Positions 46,460 to 57,425 of a DNA stretch of 64,000 bases are shown piece after piece; position 1 is the stretch's first letter, and each line of letters begins with the position of its first letter. A model generated the notes under the pieces. That model saw only the letters and a program-made list of their open reading frames with translations, ran no database searches and was not told where the DNA came from. Made by a program: the position numbers and the translations under genes. This stretch comes from Hymenopus coronatus (taxonomy: Eukaryota > Arthropoda > Insecta > Mantodea > Hymenopodidae): NCBI GenBank assembly GCA_030762935.1, contig CM060884.1, positions 73,411,196-73,475,195 of the forward strand, read 5' to 3'.

Positions 46460-48206
46460 TTAGTGGTGTTTTCTTTTTTGTTTTTGCTTTATTTCTTAAC
46501 ATAATCTCCAAAAAGGCTCATACATTTGTCATATCGGTGTTCTAATTTAATTAAACCATCTCTGTAGTGAAATTTATCAAGGTCCTCAAAATAGCTGTTT
46601 ACCGCACCAATGACCTCCTCGTTGCTGTGAAATCTTCGGCCTATAAGACATATTTTTTTTAGGTTTGGGAACAGGTGGTGGTCACTGGGTGCTAGATCTG
46701 GTGAATAGGGTGGATGTTCAAGCAATTCCGACTTTAATGCACACATTTTCCCCATTGCAATGACTGAACGATGTGCTGGAGCATTGTCCTGATGAAACAA
46801 GATCTGGCGAATAGGGTGGATGTTCAAGCAATTCCAACTTTAATGCACACATTTTCCCCATTGCAATGACTGAACGATGTGCTGGAGCATTGTCGTGATG
46901 AAACCAGATCTGGCGAATAGGGTGGATGTTCAAGCAATTCCAACTTTAATGCACACATTTTTCCCCATTGCAACGGCTCTGATGAAACAAGATCTGGCGA
47001 ATAGGGTGGATGTTCAAGCAATTCCAACTTTAATGCACACATTTTTCCCCATTGCAATGACTGAACGATGTGCTGGAGCATTGTCCTGATGAAACAAGAT
47101 CTGGCGAATAGAGTGGATGTTCAAGCAATTCCAACTTTAATGCACACATTTTCCCCATTGCAATGACTGAACGATGTGCTGGAGCATTGTCCTGATGAAA
47201 CAAGATCTGGCGAATAGAGTGGATGTTCAAGCAATTCCAACTTTAATGCACACATTTTCCCATTGCAATGACTGGACGATGTGCTGGAGCATTGTCCTGA
47301 TGAAACAAGATTTTTTTTTTCCCCAAATGAGATCTTTTTTCTTTTCACCTCATCACTCAAACGTTGCAGTAAGCTTGCGTAGGAGTCACCAGTGATACTT
47401 TACCCTTTTCCAAGAAATCAATAAAAATAATTCCCTGTACATCCCAGAAAACACAAAAACACTCATCATAACCTTGTTAGAGCACAAAATTGGCTTTGCC
47501 TTTTTTAGAATTCGTTCACCTGGCGCAATCCACTGTACTGACTGAGATTTACTTCCTGGAGTGAAGTGATGCATCCAAGTTTCATCCATGGTAATAAGCC
47601 GTCTGAAAAATTCACTGGGATCTTTACGGCAGACCTCCACATTCTTAACAGTAAAATTTTCTTTGTAACTTTTGATCAGGTGTCAACAAACGTGGCACTC
47701 ACCTTACACAGACCTTGTGAATGCCCAAAACATTACTTAAAATATTACCTACACGTTCATTTCTTATGTTTACAGCCTCTGCTATCTCAAACAACTTTAA
47801 TCTGTGGTCTTCCAGTGCTAAATGATGAATTTTTTCAATGATCTCTGGAGTTGTCACTTCTACAGGGCGTCCAGAGCGAGGCTCATCACTAGTGCTCGTA
47901 CGTCCCATTTTAAACTATGCAACCCACCTTTTAATCATTGAATATGAAGGGACAGAGTCTTTCGATCTATTGTCCATTTCCTCGTTGATTTCTTTAGGCG
48001 TTAAGCCTTTCAAATGGAAGTATCTTATCACTGCTCGTTTTTCCAAATCCTCCATTTTCGCGAAAACTCTGAAGTTGTCTTGTTTAAAATGCTGTCCTGT
48101 AACTATGGATACAAGCTAGGCTAGAGTTAAATTATACGATGCTACCGTCTAACTGGCCTAGTGATGCCATATCTGTGTGAGACCCGGGACGTATTAGCCG
48201 AACCTA
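46460..48206 (-). pseudogene. Mariner transposase pseudogene with amplified catalytic segment (Mar-1 copy 2)
   Basis: Reads right to left. N-terminal linker SDEPRSGRPVEVTTPEIIEK at 47699-47908; first catalytic block ITMDETWMHHFTPGSK at 47386-47640 with Asp intact; then the second catalytic block HQDNAPAHRSV and YSPDLAPSDHHLFPNL followed by a complete C-terminus ending GDYVKK at 46489. Between first and second blocks the gene holds six tandem copies of a 106-bp piece, described separately. Frameshifts are needed to read through, so it is dead. The right terminus ACGTATTAGCCGAACCT (about 48189-48205) matches the Mar-1 end form. The left terminus is lost. Confidence 0.92.
46695..47310 (-). repeat. 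Six tandem copies of a 106-bp mariner segment
   Basis: GATCTGG-type starts occur at 46695, 46801, 46907, 46991, 47098 and 47204, with the last unit ending near 47309. The unit starting at 46907 is 84 bp (internal deletion); the others are 105-107. Each covers roughly HQDNAPAH through YSPDL on the minus strand. A 106-bp period is not a multiple of three, so successive copies are out of frame. Confidence 0.94.
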
Positions 48207-48324
48207 GTACATTTTGGGAGGTGGAGATAGAAATAAACATAGTGGGTAAACAATTTAGATCAATAATACTACAAATATTTCCAATACGCAAATTTAACTA
48301 TATACAAATATTCTGCCTACAACA

Positions 48325-49198
48325 AAATAAATCTGAATTGTTCCATTTACATGACTTTCTCTATATTTCTGCAACAAATCATTGTTAAAAAGCCTATGCT
48401 TCTATTTACTTCATGCTAATCGAAAAAACAAATTAGCAGAAATAGTCTTCTCACTTGCTTCCTTGTAAGTAGAAGCGAAGTAAGGGAGTACCATAGGTTA
48501 AAGTGACAGTCAAAAAGAAAGGTTGCTGTGTGACTGAAGTTCCTTTGTTTGTATGGACAGGCTTTGACAAATTCCTGCATGAGAAAAGTTTTTCAACGCT
48601 GAAAAAAAAAACAAGGAATATCTTGAAAACGAGCAATTGTACGAAAAAATGCTTTTAACATAAAATGCGTGTTTTAATGTGCTCCACATTTTTGTGTGGT
48701 AAGCTTTTCTCCATCTCTTATGGTTTAGCAGTTATGGAATATTCCGTAAAATTCATTCGGAATAAGAGTTTTCAGCTGCTATTCTCAGAAAATTCAAAAT
48801 ATACATTTTATTTGCCAGCTAAATATCTTTAATACATGGAATTTTATGAACCATGAAATCGTTAGAGCCATTTTTGAGAAATTCAAAATGTTCGAAATTT
48901 TTTCCACGTAAAGGGTAGTTTGATTTGGGAGAATTTTTGTCAAAATCTTCGTATCGCATCCCTGGAAGATACTAAACTTAGATACCAAGTTTGATATTTT
49001 ACTGACTTTCCGTTTTTGAGTTATCGTGTTCATAGGCACACGGACACACACACACACTCGGATCTTTTCCTGAAAATCCTTTTTTTTTGAAACAGGGGAA
49101 CCTAAAATGTATATTTGCGGTGAAATTTCCGTATCGAATTTTTGGTTGAAGTGGAATACCTTCTCTATACATATGTACATGGTACATGTAGAGAAAGC
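48325..49198 (-). mobile_element. DR copy, full length
   Basis: Q end (TCTGAATTGTTCCATTTACA) to P end (GGTACATGTAGAGAAAGC). Frame 48794-49204 reads 136 codons through the P half. Confidence 0.93.
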
Positions 49199-49761
49199 AA
49201 ACATTCAAGATGAATTTGCAGTTTATGAGATCAAAATAGTATTAAAATTGTGATTTTTGGCAATGTTTGGTTTTGAGATTCTATTAAGTCTTAAATATAT
49301 TTAGAACGGTTATGGTACCACGTCTCAATAATGAGTGCATGTGATTTATGACGGACTAACCTGTAGGCAGGAGTAACAGGCTCTGTAGCATGCATGAAAG
49401 GAAATTATGCCCAGATATTACCATAAATAGCCCCTGGGCACATTAGCCCCCAAGGGCTACGGCATCCCAAACATATGGATAAAATCAGATACGCGATTAT
49501 CTATAGAAATAATTATTACAGACTCGCACCGCTTCGCTTGCCAGCGGTTCTATCAAAGCAGAACCTCAAGCTATACACATATAATCAACTGACTTATAAT
49601 TACACCTTGATGTCAAAATACGATACCAAACTTGACTGACAATTTGGCGTATAGAATTACACCAGCCTTGGCCAGATCTATGGATAATATATCAATGGCA
49701 ACATTTGTGTTCAATGGCTTTACCAAAAGTTGGCAGAGATATTAATAATACTAATTTATTA
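49199..49761. other. No recognised feature
   Basis: Includes GGCTACGGCATCCC and a short GC-rich patch at 49525-49545. No domain or repeat recognised. Confidence 0.35.
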
Positions 49762-50085
49762 TTACTTTCTCTTCACGTACTATGTACATTGTGTTTAGGG
49801 AAGGTATTGTAATGCACCGAAAATTTCGATACCAGATTTCACCGGAAATATATATTTTGGGACCCCCTCAATCCAAAAAAAGCACTTCTAGAAAAAGGTT
49901 TGTGTGTATGTTTGTGTCTGTGGATAACATAGCTTAAAAACATAAAAGTCACTTAAATACCAAACTGTGTGTTTAATCTCAGTATCTTCCATGGATGCAA
50001 AATGAAGATTTTGAGAAAACCACCCCAAACGAACCTTGACTTGGAATAAATTTCTAAAATGTTGATTTTCTCAAACATGGCTCTA
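49762..50085 (+). mobile_element. DR fragment, P half
   Basis: P end TTACTTTCTCTTCACGTACT through internal blocks to CTCAAACATGGCTCTATTAT. Confidence 0.88.
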
Positions 50086-50129
50086 TTATTATAAATATAA
50101 GAGGTAGATAATATTTTCCATCTAAAAGA

Positions 50130-50720
50130 TTTAGGTTTTTTTTCACAACATCTACGTGCCGCATCTTTGGAACAAATGTTAAAGTAAATGGCGTGTTATT
50201 TATGGACGCGTTTTAACTGCTGTGGTTCTCAGCGTCCCATTCTCTTCTGGGAGTGAAAGACCGCTTAATTTGGCTCAGAGGCCTCTCTATCAGGCTTGAG
50301 GTTCTTTTACGTGCCGTTAATCTATGGCATGGAACCAACGGCTTTACTTCCCTTCCAAAGTAAGCCATGATAAGGATTTTTACACCCGAAAATATCCGCT
50401 GTCCTCCGCCGGGTTTGAACCCACGACCTTGGGTATATGAAGTTAGCATAGTAACTATTACACCACGGAGAGTGACATCTTTGGAAGATATTACAGTTTA
50501 ATACCAAATTTTGTATTATTTTACCGACTTTTCATTTTCGAGTTATCGTGTTCACACACACATACATCCACGCGCACATGTAACCTTTTTATAAAAAATA
50601 CTTTTTCTGGATGTAGGGGAACCTACAATGTGTATTTGCGGTAAAGCTCGGATTTGAATTTTTGAGTAGAATGCAATTCCTTCTCTATTTATGTATCATT
50701 TGCTATGTAGAGAAAGTAAA
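50130..50720 (-). mobile_element. DR fragment split by a SINE
   Basis: Left part ends near GTGCCGCATCTTTGGAA. The right part resumes with CATCTTTGGAAGATATTACA and runs to a P end (TGCTATGTAGAGAAAGTAAA). Confidence 0.82.
50187..50477 (-). mobile_element. tRNA-derived SINE family A, minus strand
   Basis: Minus strand from CACTCTCCGTGGTGTAATAG with B box GGTTCAAACCC to TAACACGCCATTT. CATCTTTGGAA lies on both sides (about 50162 and 50479), consistent with a diverged TSD. Confidence 0.9.
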
Positions 50721-50735
50721 AATTGTTTTAATTGC

Positions 50736-51265
50736 TTTTTCACACAAGCCGTGTGTAGGACAGGAGTTGGATAGGTAGAGTCAGACTGAAAAGTTCAACG
50801 CCATAGCGGGGATTTGAACCACGGATCTCCCGGTCTCTAGCCGTATGTAGGACAGGAGTTGGATAGATAGAGTTAGACTGAAACATTCAATGTCATAGCC
50901 GGGATTTGAACCACGGATCTCCCGGTCTATAGCCGTGTGTAGGACAGGAGTTGGTAGATAGTCAGACTGAAACATTCAATGTTATAGCCGGGATTTGAAC
51001 CACGGATCTCCCGGTCTCTAGCCGTGTGTAGGACAGGAGTTGAATAGGTAGAGTCAGACTGAAACATTCAATGTCATAGCCGGGATTTGAACCACGGATC
51101 TCCCGGTCTCTAGCCGTGTGTAGGACAGGAGTTGAATAGGTAGTCAGACTGAAACATTCAATGTTATAGCCGGGATTTCAACCACGGATCTCCCGGTCTC
51201 TAGCCGTGTGTAGGACAGGAGTTGGATAGGTAGAGTCAGACTGAAACATTCAATGCCATAGCCGG
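50736..51265 (-). repeat. Second 92-bp B-box array
   Basis: GGACAGGAG recurs at 50758, 50850, 50942, 51031, 51123 and 51213 (periods 92, 92, 89, 92, 90). On the minus strand each unit has CCGTGGTTCAAATCCCGGCT. The array begins beside AATTGCTTTTTCACACAAGC, the family's end motif, and stops mid-unit at ATAGCCGG. Confidence 0.92.
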
Positions 51266-51348
51266 TTATTAGAATTAGTAAATTTGTATAAAATGTTGTT
51301 TGTACAATAGATAGAGAAAGTCATGTGAATTGAACACATGGGATTTTT
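51266..51348 (+). mobile_element. DR Q-end fragment
   Basis: ATAGAGAAAGTCATGTGAAT and GAACACATGGGATTTTTA. Confidence 0.75.
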
Positions 51349-51814
51349 ATTGCAGAATTTCTACCTGTGTATCAGTAGAGCTTATGTGACTGAATGAAGC
51401 AGAAATTTATTCCACTCTATTTCAGAGGTGAGCACTTAAAACGCTATTTGCCTAATTACTTTTTTTATCATATTTTGCGTGATTATAATTTTAAACAGTT
51501 AATGAACAGTTGCATTTAATATAGCTATGATCAGTTCGTTAGTTCGTACTTCTGTAGTTAAAAAGTATCTTCTCTCTCTCTTTAATCACCCATTCATAGC
51601 AACATGCGTAATACAATATCTATGGAGCAGAGTTTAATGCATGATTGAGCAGATATTGCGTTTGGATTAATATGGCAAATGAAACATGCTTGTCATCAGC
51701 GTTGGAAACCAAAGCTGACGTTAATACTTCAAAACATATTTAACATTCTAGGTAAACCTGTTTCGGTGTGAATGATGTATAGGAAATAGATAACTGACGT
51801 CCAATAATTTTAAA
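51349..51814. other. No recognised feature
   Basis: Single-copy, AT-rich, no recognised frame. Confidence 0.35.
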
Positions 51815-52046
51815 TTTCTCTATACGTATATAGTATTTTAGGGTCCCCTGTACCCATACAAATCATTTTCAGAAAAACGTCCGTGTATGTGTGTGACTGT
51901 GTATGTGAACACGATAATTCAAAAACGGTAAAATACCAAATAATTTTTTTCTGATTAGCATAAAGTAAATAGAAGTATAAGCTTTTTAGAATTATTTGTT
52001 GCAGGGATATGGAGAAAGTTATGTGAGTGTAACATCAGATTTTTGA
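51815..52046 (+). mobile_element. Miniature DR: both ends with the middle deleted
   Basis: P side (AAATTTCTCTATACGTATAT, GGGTCCCCTG) joins at about 51946 to the Q side (CTGATTAGCATAAAGTAAAT) and ends GTGAGTGTAACATCAGAT. About 230 bp against 0.8-1.1 kb for full copies. Confidence 0.85.
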
Positions 52047-52665
52047 GATATGCTTCACACACACACACTCACACGCACACACGCATGCACCCACACGCAT
52101 GCACGCACCCCCCACACCCACCACACACCACACACACACAGTATTTAAGTTTGGTATCTTCCTAGGATGCGACACGAAGATTTACAAGGAACTCCCTCCA
52201 CCCCTAACTACTCTTTAAATGGAAATTTTTTCGAAAATTTCGATTTTCTCAAAAATTACTAACGATAATGATTAAAACATCGTGTATTATCGAAATTTAC
52301 CTGACAAATCAATTGTACATCTTTAATTTTCTGGGAATAGCCTCTAAAGACTACTTCATTCTGGATGAGTTTTACGGAAGTCTGCATAACTGCTAAACTG
52401 TAAGAGAAACTTACACTTTTCTCATACAGGAATTTGTCAACTCCTGTCCATACAAACAGAGGAACTTCAGTCACATAGTAACCAGCTTTTGTCTAACACT
52501 TTAACCTATGCCACTCTGTTATTTAATTTCTGCTTACAGGGAAGCAAGTAATACGACTATTTCTGTTAATTTTTTTCGATTAGCATGAAGTAAATAGGGG
52601 CCATTTTTTAACAATAATTTGTGCCAGAGATGTCGAGAAACTCATTTGAATGAAACACTTCAGAT
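52047..52665 (+). mobile_element. DR copy starting in the CA tract
   Basis: Starts in CA/CGCA-rich sequence (about 52055-52140) and ends at Q (TTGAATGAAACACTTCAGAT). Directly follows the miniature copy. Confidence 0.88.
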
Positions 52666-52797
52666 TTTTACTATCTCTGTACTACCATTTCATAATATGT
52701 GGAAAAAATATTGTAATATGCATCGAAAAATGTGATGTTTACATTTAACCAAAAATGTATGCCTTAGCTCCCCTGAATTCAGTAGAGCATTTTAGAA
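52666..52797 (+). mobile_element. DR P fragment joined head to tail, then inverted join
   Basis: TTTTTACTATCTCTGTACTA to GAGCATTTTAGAAAAA. After it the sequence switches to a - copy. Confidence 0.75.
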
Positions 52798-53177
52798 AAA
52801 ATCTGATACTCTCCATTCCATCTCTGTAACAAGTTATTGTTGATAAGTCTATTCTTCTCTCTACTTTATGCTAATTGAGATAAACATTAGAGAAAGTTCA
52901 TTCAGAATAAACAGGTCTTCAGAAGCTATTCGCAGAAAATTCAAGATATACAGTTTATTTGTGATAGAAATTGCTTTAATATGTGGTATTTTAATCAAAA
53001 TCGTTAGAGCAATTTTTAAGAAAAACAAAATTTTCAAAAATGTTTCCATGTAAAGGGTTGTTGTGGGTGGGGGGATTTTCTTGGAAATCTTGGTGTCGCA
53101 TCCTTGGACGATACCAAACTTAAATACCAAGTTTGGTATTTAACCGTCTTTTCGTTTTTCAGCTAAGCTATCCACAG

Positions 53178-53228
<51 letters not shown>

Positions 53229-53372
53229 CCTATTTCTGAAAATGCATTTTCTTTGTGTCAGGGGGTCTTAAACTTGTATTTCTGGTGAAATCTTGACATC
53301 GAATTTTTGGGTGGAATACAATGCTTCCCTATCCCTATGTACATTGTACATACGGGGCTAGAGAAAGTAAAA
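52798..53372 (-). mobile_element. DR copy with internal deletion, altered-hairpin subfamily
   Basis: Q end TCTGATACTCTCCATTCCAT; an internal deletion joins AAACATTAGAGAAAG to TTCATTCAGAATAAAC; (CA)n at 53175-53225; P end CCCTATGTACATTGTACATA then CGGGGCTAGAGAAAGT. It carries the 89-codon recurrent frame at 52861-53130. Confidence 0.92.
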
Positions 53373-53640
53373 TTGACAAATATGCATTTCAATCTAAATA
53401 AATAATTTACTTCAAATAACTTTTAACAGTTTTTTTTTCTTCTCATTTCAGTATACTTGTATACTTCATATATGTTTTATTAAGTTGTATTGAATTGTGT
53501 TTTGTTCCTTATTCATTGTATCACGACTGTATTGAATTTAATGTATAGTCTGGTAGAGTGGAGGAGAAAACCTTATGGCGTTAACTCTAACCAGGATAAA
53601 TAAATATCTGCACCCTGCTAAACAGTTATGTGGTTGCCCA
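53373..53640. other. Unassigned
   Basis: AT-rich sequence with GGATAAATAAATATCTGC near 53592, like a retroelement 3' tail, but too little to assign. Confidence 0.35.
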
Positions 53641-53717
53641 AATTTTTGGACAATTTTCTAACAAAGTGGACTCCGCTATCTGCAGATATGAACCCAACTG
53701 ACTTTTGGAATTTTTGA
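53641..53717 (+). pseudogene. DDE transposase C-terminal scrap
   Basis: The frame reads FLDNFLTKWTPLSADMNPTD then FWNF, similar to the SPDLNPxDFxxW tail of Tc1/IS630-like transposases. It runs directly into mitochondrial rRNA sequence. Only about 25 residues, so the call is tentative. Confidence 0.5.
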
Positions 53718-53718
53718 A

Positions 53719-53777
53719 GGGCCGCGGTATATTGACTGTGCGAAGGTAGCATAATCATTAGTCTTTTAATTGAAGGC
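53719..53777 (+). rRNA. rrnL: Nuclear copy of mitochondrial 16S rRNA fragment (NUMT)
   Basis: GGGCCGCGGTATATTGACTG, then TAGCATAATCATTAGTCTTT and TAATTGAAGGCTTGTATGA match the highly conserved peptidyl-transferase-side segment of insect mitochondrial large-subunit rRNA, from memory of that conserved block. Only about 60 bp are present and both flanks are unrelated to rRNA, so this is a nuclear relic, not a gene. Confidence 0.88.
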
Positions 53778-53967
53778 TTGTATGATTGTAGCAGCAACAA
53801 GTATTATAATTGTAATAGTTGGATTTATTAAATGTTCTTATGAATTCAATGAAAAACTTATATTTAAGGCTTTTCCTGGATGATTGTTGAAGTTTTTGTT
53901 AGTGATTTCTGTTTTAACAATATTTATATCAGGTTTAGGAGCCAATTTTGTGAGGTTACTTTAAAGA
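53778..53967 (+). pseudogene. Possible second mitochondrial-type coding fragment
   Basis: Directly after the rRNA piece, a frame with TGA read as Trp and ATA as Met stays open for about 60 codons, IVAATSIMIVMVGFIKCSYE onward to GLGANFVSLL and a TAA. It has two hydrophobic stretches. I cannot name the protein. Under the standard code the TGA would stop it. A diverged partial match lies at about 41795-41865. Confidence 0.35.
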
Positions 53968-54117
53968 AAGTCTTCCTGACACATCCAACAACCGGACAGC
54001 AACTGAAAGATGCTATCCCACTACAAATTGCTAATATTCTAAGTTGTCATCATTAAATTGCGGTGCATGTAGTCTCGGAAGGAAAGACGTCTAGACAATT
54101 CTTTATAAAATCCCATT

Positions 54118-54208
54118 CCTTTTTACTTTCTCTAGCCCCGTATGTACAATGTACATAGGGATAGAGAAGGTAATTGTATTGCACCTAAAAATTCGATTCG
54201 ATACCGAG
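54118..54208 (+). mobile_element. DR P-end fragment, altered-hairpin subfamily
   Basis: CTTTCTCTAGCCCCGTATGT with ATGTACATAGGGATAGAGAA, then GATACCGAG and mariner sequence. Confidence 0.85.
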
Positions 54209-55080
54209 CTGTCAAGACGAACATCGCAGAGGTGGATCAAATGAGGTTACCATTCCAGAGTTTATAAAGGAAATCCACAACATGATATTGGATGACCATC
54301 GACTGAAAGTTCGCGAGCTAGTAGACATTGCAGGCATTTCAAAAAGCTCGGTATGTCGTATATTGACTGAAAATTTGGATATAAGAAAGTTGTGTGCAAG
54401 ATGGGTGCCGCGTTTGCTCACAATAGAACAAAAACAGCGACGTGAGGATGTTTCAGTCGAGTGTTTGGCAATGTTTCGCTGCAATAAAGCTGAGTTGTGT
54501 CGATTTATAACAAGGGATGAGACCTGGATATATTACTTCACACCTGAGATGAAGGACAATCGAAACAATGGATTGGAAGGGGAGAATCGGCTCCAAAGAA
54601 GGCGAAGACAGTTCCATCTCTAGGCAAGGTCATGGCGTCAGTTTTGTGGGACGCACGCGGGATAATTTTCATTTATTATGTAAAAAAAGAAAAAGTAGTC
54701 AATGCGAATATTATTTGAACCTGTTACAGCATTAGAGCGATAAAATCGAGCAAAACCAGCCCATTTAGCGAAAAGGAAAAGTTTTGTTTCATCAAGACAA
54801 TGCACCAGTTCACAAAAATCAATGAGTTAAAGTTCGAGTTACTGCCTCATGCACCCTGTGATTATTTTCTTTTCCAAACTTGAAGAAATGGCTTGATTTG
54901 CCAACAATGAAGAGGTGGAGTCTGCAGATGATGGCTATTTCTCACTATAAACAGGGTATCGTAGCTAGGAAAAGTGTATCTAGCTGAAAGGAGACTATAT
55001 AGAGAAATTAAGGTGTTTTACACCAAATCTTTTTGTGTTTTCTTGTCAGATCGGCTACTTCTGGGACAGCCTCGTATAAT
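54207..55080 (+). pseudogene. Mariner transposase pseudogene (Mar-3)
   Basis: The frame is open from about 54207 through 54623: GGSNEVTIPEFIKEIHNM, then a helix-turn-helix region (ISKSSVCRILTENL), CARWVPRLLT and FITRDETWIYYFTPEM, the first catalytic block. After the stop at 54623, a shifted frame at about 54780 has VLFHQDNAPVHKNQ (second catalytic Asp) followed by a stop, and PCDYFLFPNLKKWL at about 54855-54895 (third). The SPDLA stretch is shortened by deletion. GGGACAGCCTCGTA near 55062-55075 may be its 3' end. Related to but distinct from Mar-1 and Mar-2; inactive. Confidence 0.9.
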
Positions 55081-55282
55081 ATGTATCCAAAATATATTTA
55101 AAATTCAGTGAGCTGAAATTGAAGTAATTTATTATTTCCTCTACCTACATATTTAAATGTTACTATCCCTTCTTCGTACCAAGTATGGGTCCACTATTGG
55201 ATGAACTAAAGGCCAAGAAAAACATTCTCTCTTCAATTGACGTTAGAGATACGGCCAATACTACGGTAGTAAATAATGGACA

Positions 55283-55283
55283 A

Positions 55284-55315
<32 letters not shown>

Positions 55316-55648
55316 TACTACTACTATAGCTATTATTGTTATTATTATTGTTATTACTATTATTTTCATCATTATTATTGTTATTATTTTCATCATTATC
55401 ATAATTATTATCACTATCATAATTATTATCATTATCATTATTATCATTATCCTTTTTATTATTATTATTATTATTACTATTATAGAATTACTACTACTAT
55501 TACTATCGTTATTATCATTATCATTATTATCATTATCATTATCCTTATTATTATTATTATTATTATTATTGTTATTATTATTATTACTGTTATAAAATTA
55601 CTACTACTATTACTATCGTTATTATCATTATCATTATTATCATTATCC

Positions 55649-55691
<43 letters not shown>

Positions 55692-55752
55692 TATAGAATT
55701 AATACTACTATTACTATCGTTATTATTATTATCATTATCCTTTTTATTACTA

Positions 55753-55787
<35 letters not shown>

Positions 55788-55862
55788 TATAGAATTACTA
55801 CTACTATTATTATCGTTATCATCATTATCATTATACTACTACTATTATTATTTGTATTATTT
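55283..55862. repeat. ATT/ATC/ACT-rich array with higher-order units
   Basis: Trinucleotides ATT, ATC, ACT mixed. A marker block around ATAGAATTACTACTACTATT recurs near 55485, 55595, 55696 and 55792 (steps 110, 101, 96), so about 100-bp blocks were duplicated over the simple repeat. Confidence 0.92.
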
Positions 55863-56149
55863 ATAACCATTATCATAATATAATTTGCTACACTGAATGC
55901 AGAGGGAGCATTTTGAACCCCTTTTGACAATGATTTTACGGTTTTTCCACGTTTTTCCATTACAGCTAATAGTTATTCAACAACCATTGAAACCCGACGC
56001 TTGAAGCACTTACTAACTTTATATGACTATAACATACAGGCATCACATTTTCAATGCGCGTTTGTGTTTTGGGACTAAAACAGAGTGTAAAACAGAGCCG
56101 CGTTAAAAAAAACTTTTGCCTCTTCATTTTCGCGATTAAGTATCGTTTA
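55863..56149. other. No recognised feature
   Basis: Single-copy sequence; nothing recognised. Confidence 0.3.
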
Positions 56150-56395
56150 CTATGAGTAGAGAAAGTATTGTATTCCGTGCAAAAATTCGATACCGAGGTT
56201 TCTCTTATAAAATATAGGACACTACTAGGGTCAGCTGATAAGTCAAGGGCCTCTCATTGAAAACATTTTTATTTTTTTGCAATACTTCTCAATATAATCT
56301 TCAGAAAGGCTAATACATTTGCCAAATCGGTGTTGTAATTTAATTCCACCCAAAAGCCTATCACATTTCACCGGAAATATACTACAGACATTTTT
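56150..56395. mobile_element. DR P scrap and mariner terminal fragments
   Basis: ACTATGAGTAGAGAAAGTAT and CGATACCGAGG are DR P-side. AGGGTCAGCTGATAAGTCAA at about 56229-56248 matches the Mar-1 terminus at 7558, followed by the 3' flank block (TCTTCAGAAAGGCTAATACA). DR-like TTTCACCGGAAATATACTAC follows. Confidence 0.7.
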
Positions 56396-56945
56396 TTTCA
56401 GCCTCCGATAGAGGTTGCCACCAATGATTTCAAATGAGCATTGACGTTATTTTGAAGATCTTTGTATGTCATAACGTTTGCGGAGAACAATTCAAAACAA
56501 ACTAAAAGGAATGCTGAGTTCGGGAATTGTGTTGATCCATGACAACTCTCGTCCACACACAACTGGCACAACCCATTGGCTCCTTGAACAATTTCAATAG
56601 GACATTTTCGATCATCCGCCGTATAGTCCTGATCTGGCATCCAGCGACTTGCATCTTTTCCCTGAACTGAGGACGTGGCTAGGAGAGCAGCACTTTCAAA
56701 CCAACTAAGATCTTCAAAAACAACGTCAATGCTCATTTGAAATCATTGGCGGCAACATTATTTGAAGCGGGTATCGCAAAGCTTTGCACAGGTGCGATAA
56801 ATGTCTCAATATTTCCGGTGATTATGTTGAAAAGCAAGCATAACTGATCGAAACTTTTGGTAATAAAATTACTGTTTTCTATGAACTTGTCTATATGTTT
56901 ATAGCCTATCGGAGGTTGAAAAAAAATGGCCTTCGTATGTTTCGA
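56396..56945 (+). pseudogene. Mariner fragment with inverted duplication (Mar-2 copy 2)
   Basis: From about 56470 the plus strand matches 21290-21735: TTGTGTTGATCCATGACAAC, CATCCGCCGTATAGTCCTGA, and the end CCTATCGGAGGTTG. The preceding 56396-56460 is the reverse complement of its own 3' part (AATGATTTCAAATGAGCATT against AATGCTCATTTGAAATCATT at about 56728), so the 5' end is an inverted copy of the 3' region. The second-Asp block reads IHDNSRPHTTG. No full frame. Confidence 0.85.
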
Positions 56946-57174
56946 TGTCCCATTACTCCCAAAAGTGCACGAAAATTAACGAATTTCAATCCCATAGCAA
57001 CAACATCCAGTTTTACAGGAAATTATTTGACAAATATGTCTGTCGCATAATATTGTTCTATTTTAGACCAAACTACCTTTCCTACTTTAAATCACACCTT
57101 ATTTTTAAAATTTAACAATTTATTTCTCAAAATTGGAGCATCATTTCGAAAAAGTAACATGACGCTTTTCTTTA
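56946..57174. other. No recognised feature
   Basis: Single-copy AT-rich sequence. Confidence 0.3.
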
Positions 57175-57425
57175 ATATGATTTTCTTTGTACTTAACGTC
57201 CTTCAACCTGGCTAGTCATATCGGACTATGAGTGAAATTGGTGAAATGATGCTCAAATGATCTTGGAATCCATGGAGCTTAAAGTTACTCGACATTCGGT
57301 TTCTTAGGATAAGGGAAAACCCCTAAAAACCTTTTTCGGGTAACTCGCCCTAAACGAGATTCAAACTCACGACTCCTTGAATGTTAGGAGACATGCCACG
57401 ATCAGACTACCAATGGGCTCTCGAG
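57175..57425 (-). mobile_element. tRNA-derived SINE, minus strand
   Basis: The minus strand has GAGTTTGAATCTC (B-box-like) preceded by GAGCCCATTGGTAGTCTGAT, then GGGGTTTTCCCTTATCCTAA and a body with CATGGATTCCAAGATCATTT. Tail near 57175. TSD not found. Confidence 0.6.

Noticed and set aside
55163..55595. Frames of 94 and 136 codons rich in Ile and Leu
   Set aside because: Translation of ATT/ATC simple repeats.
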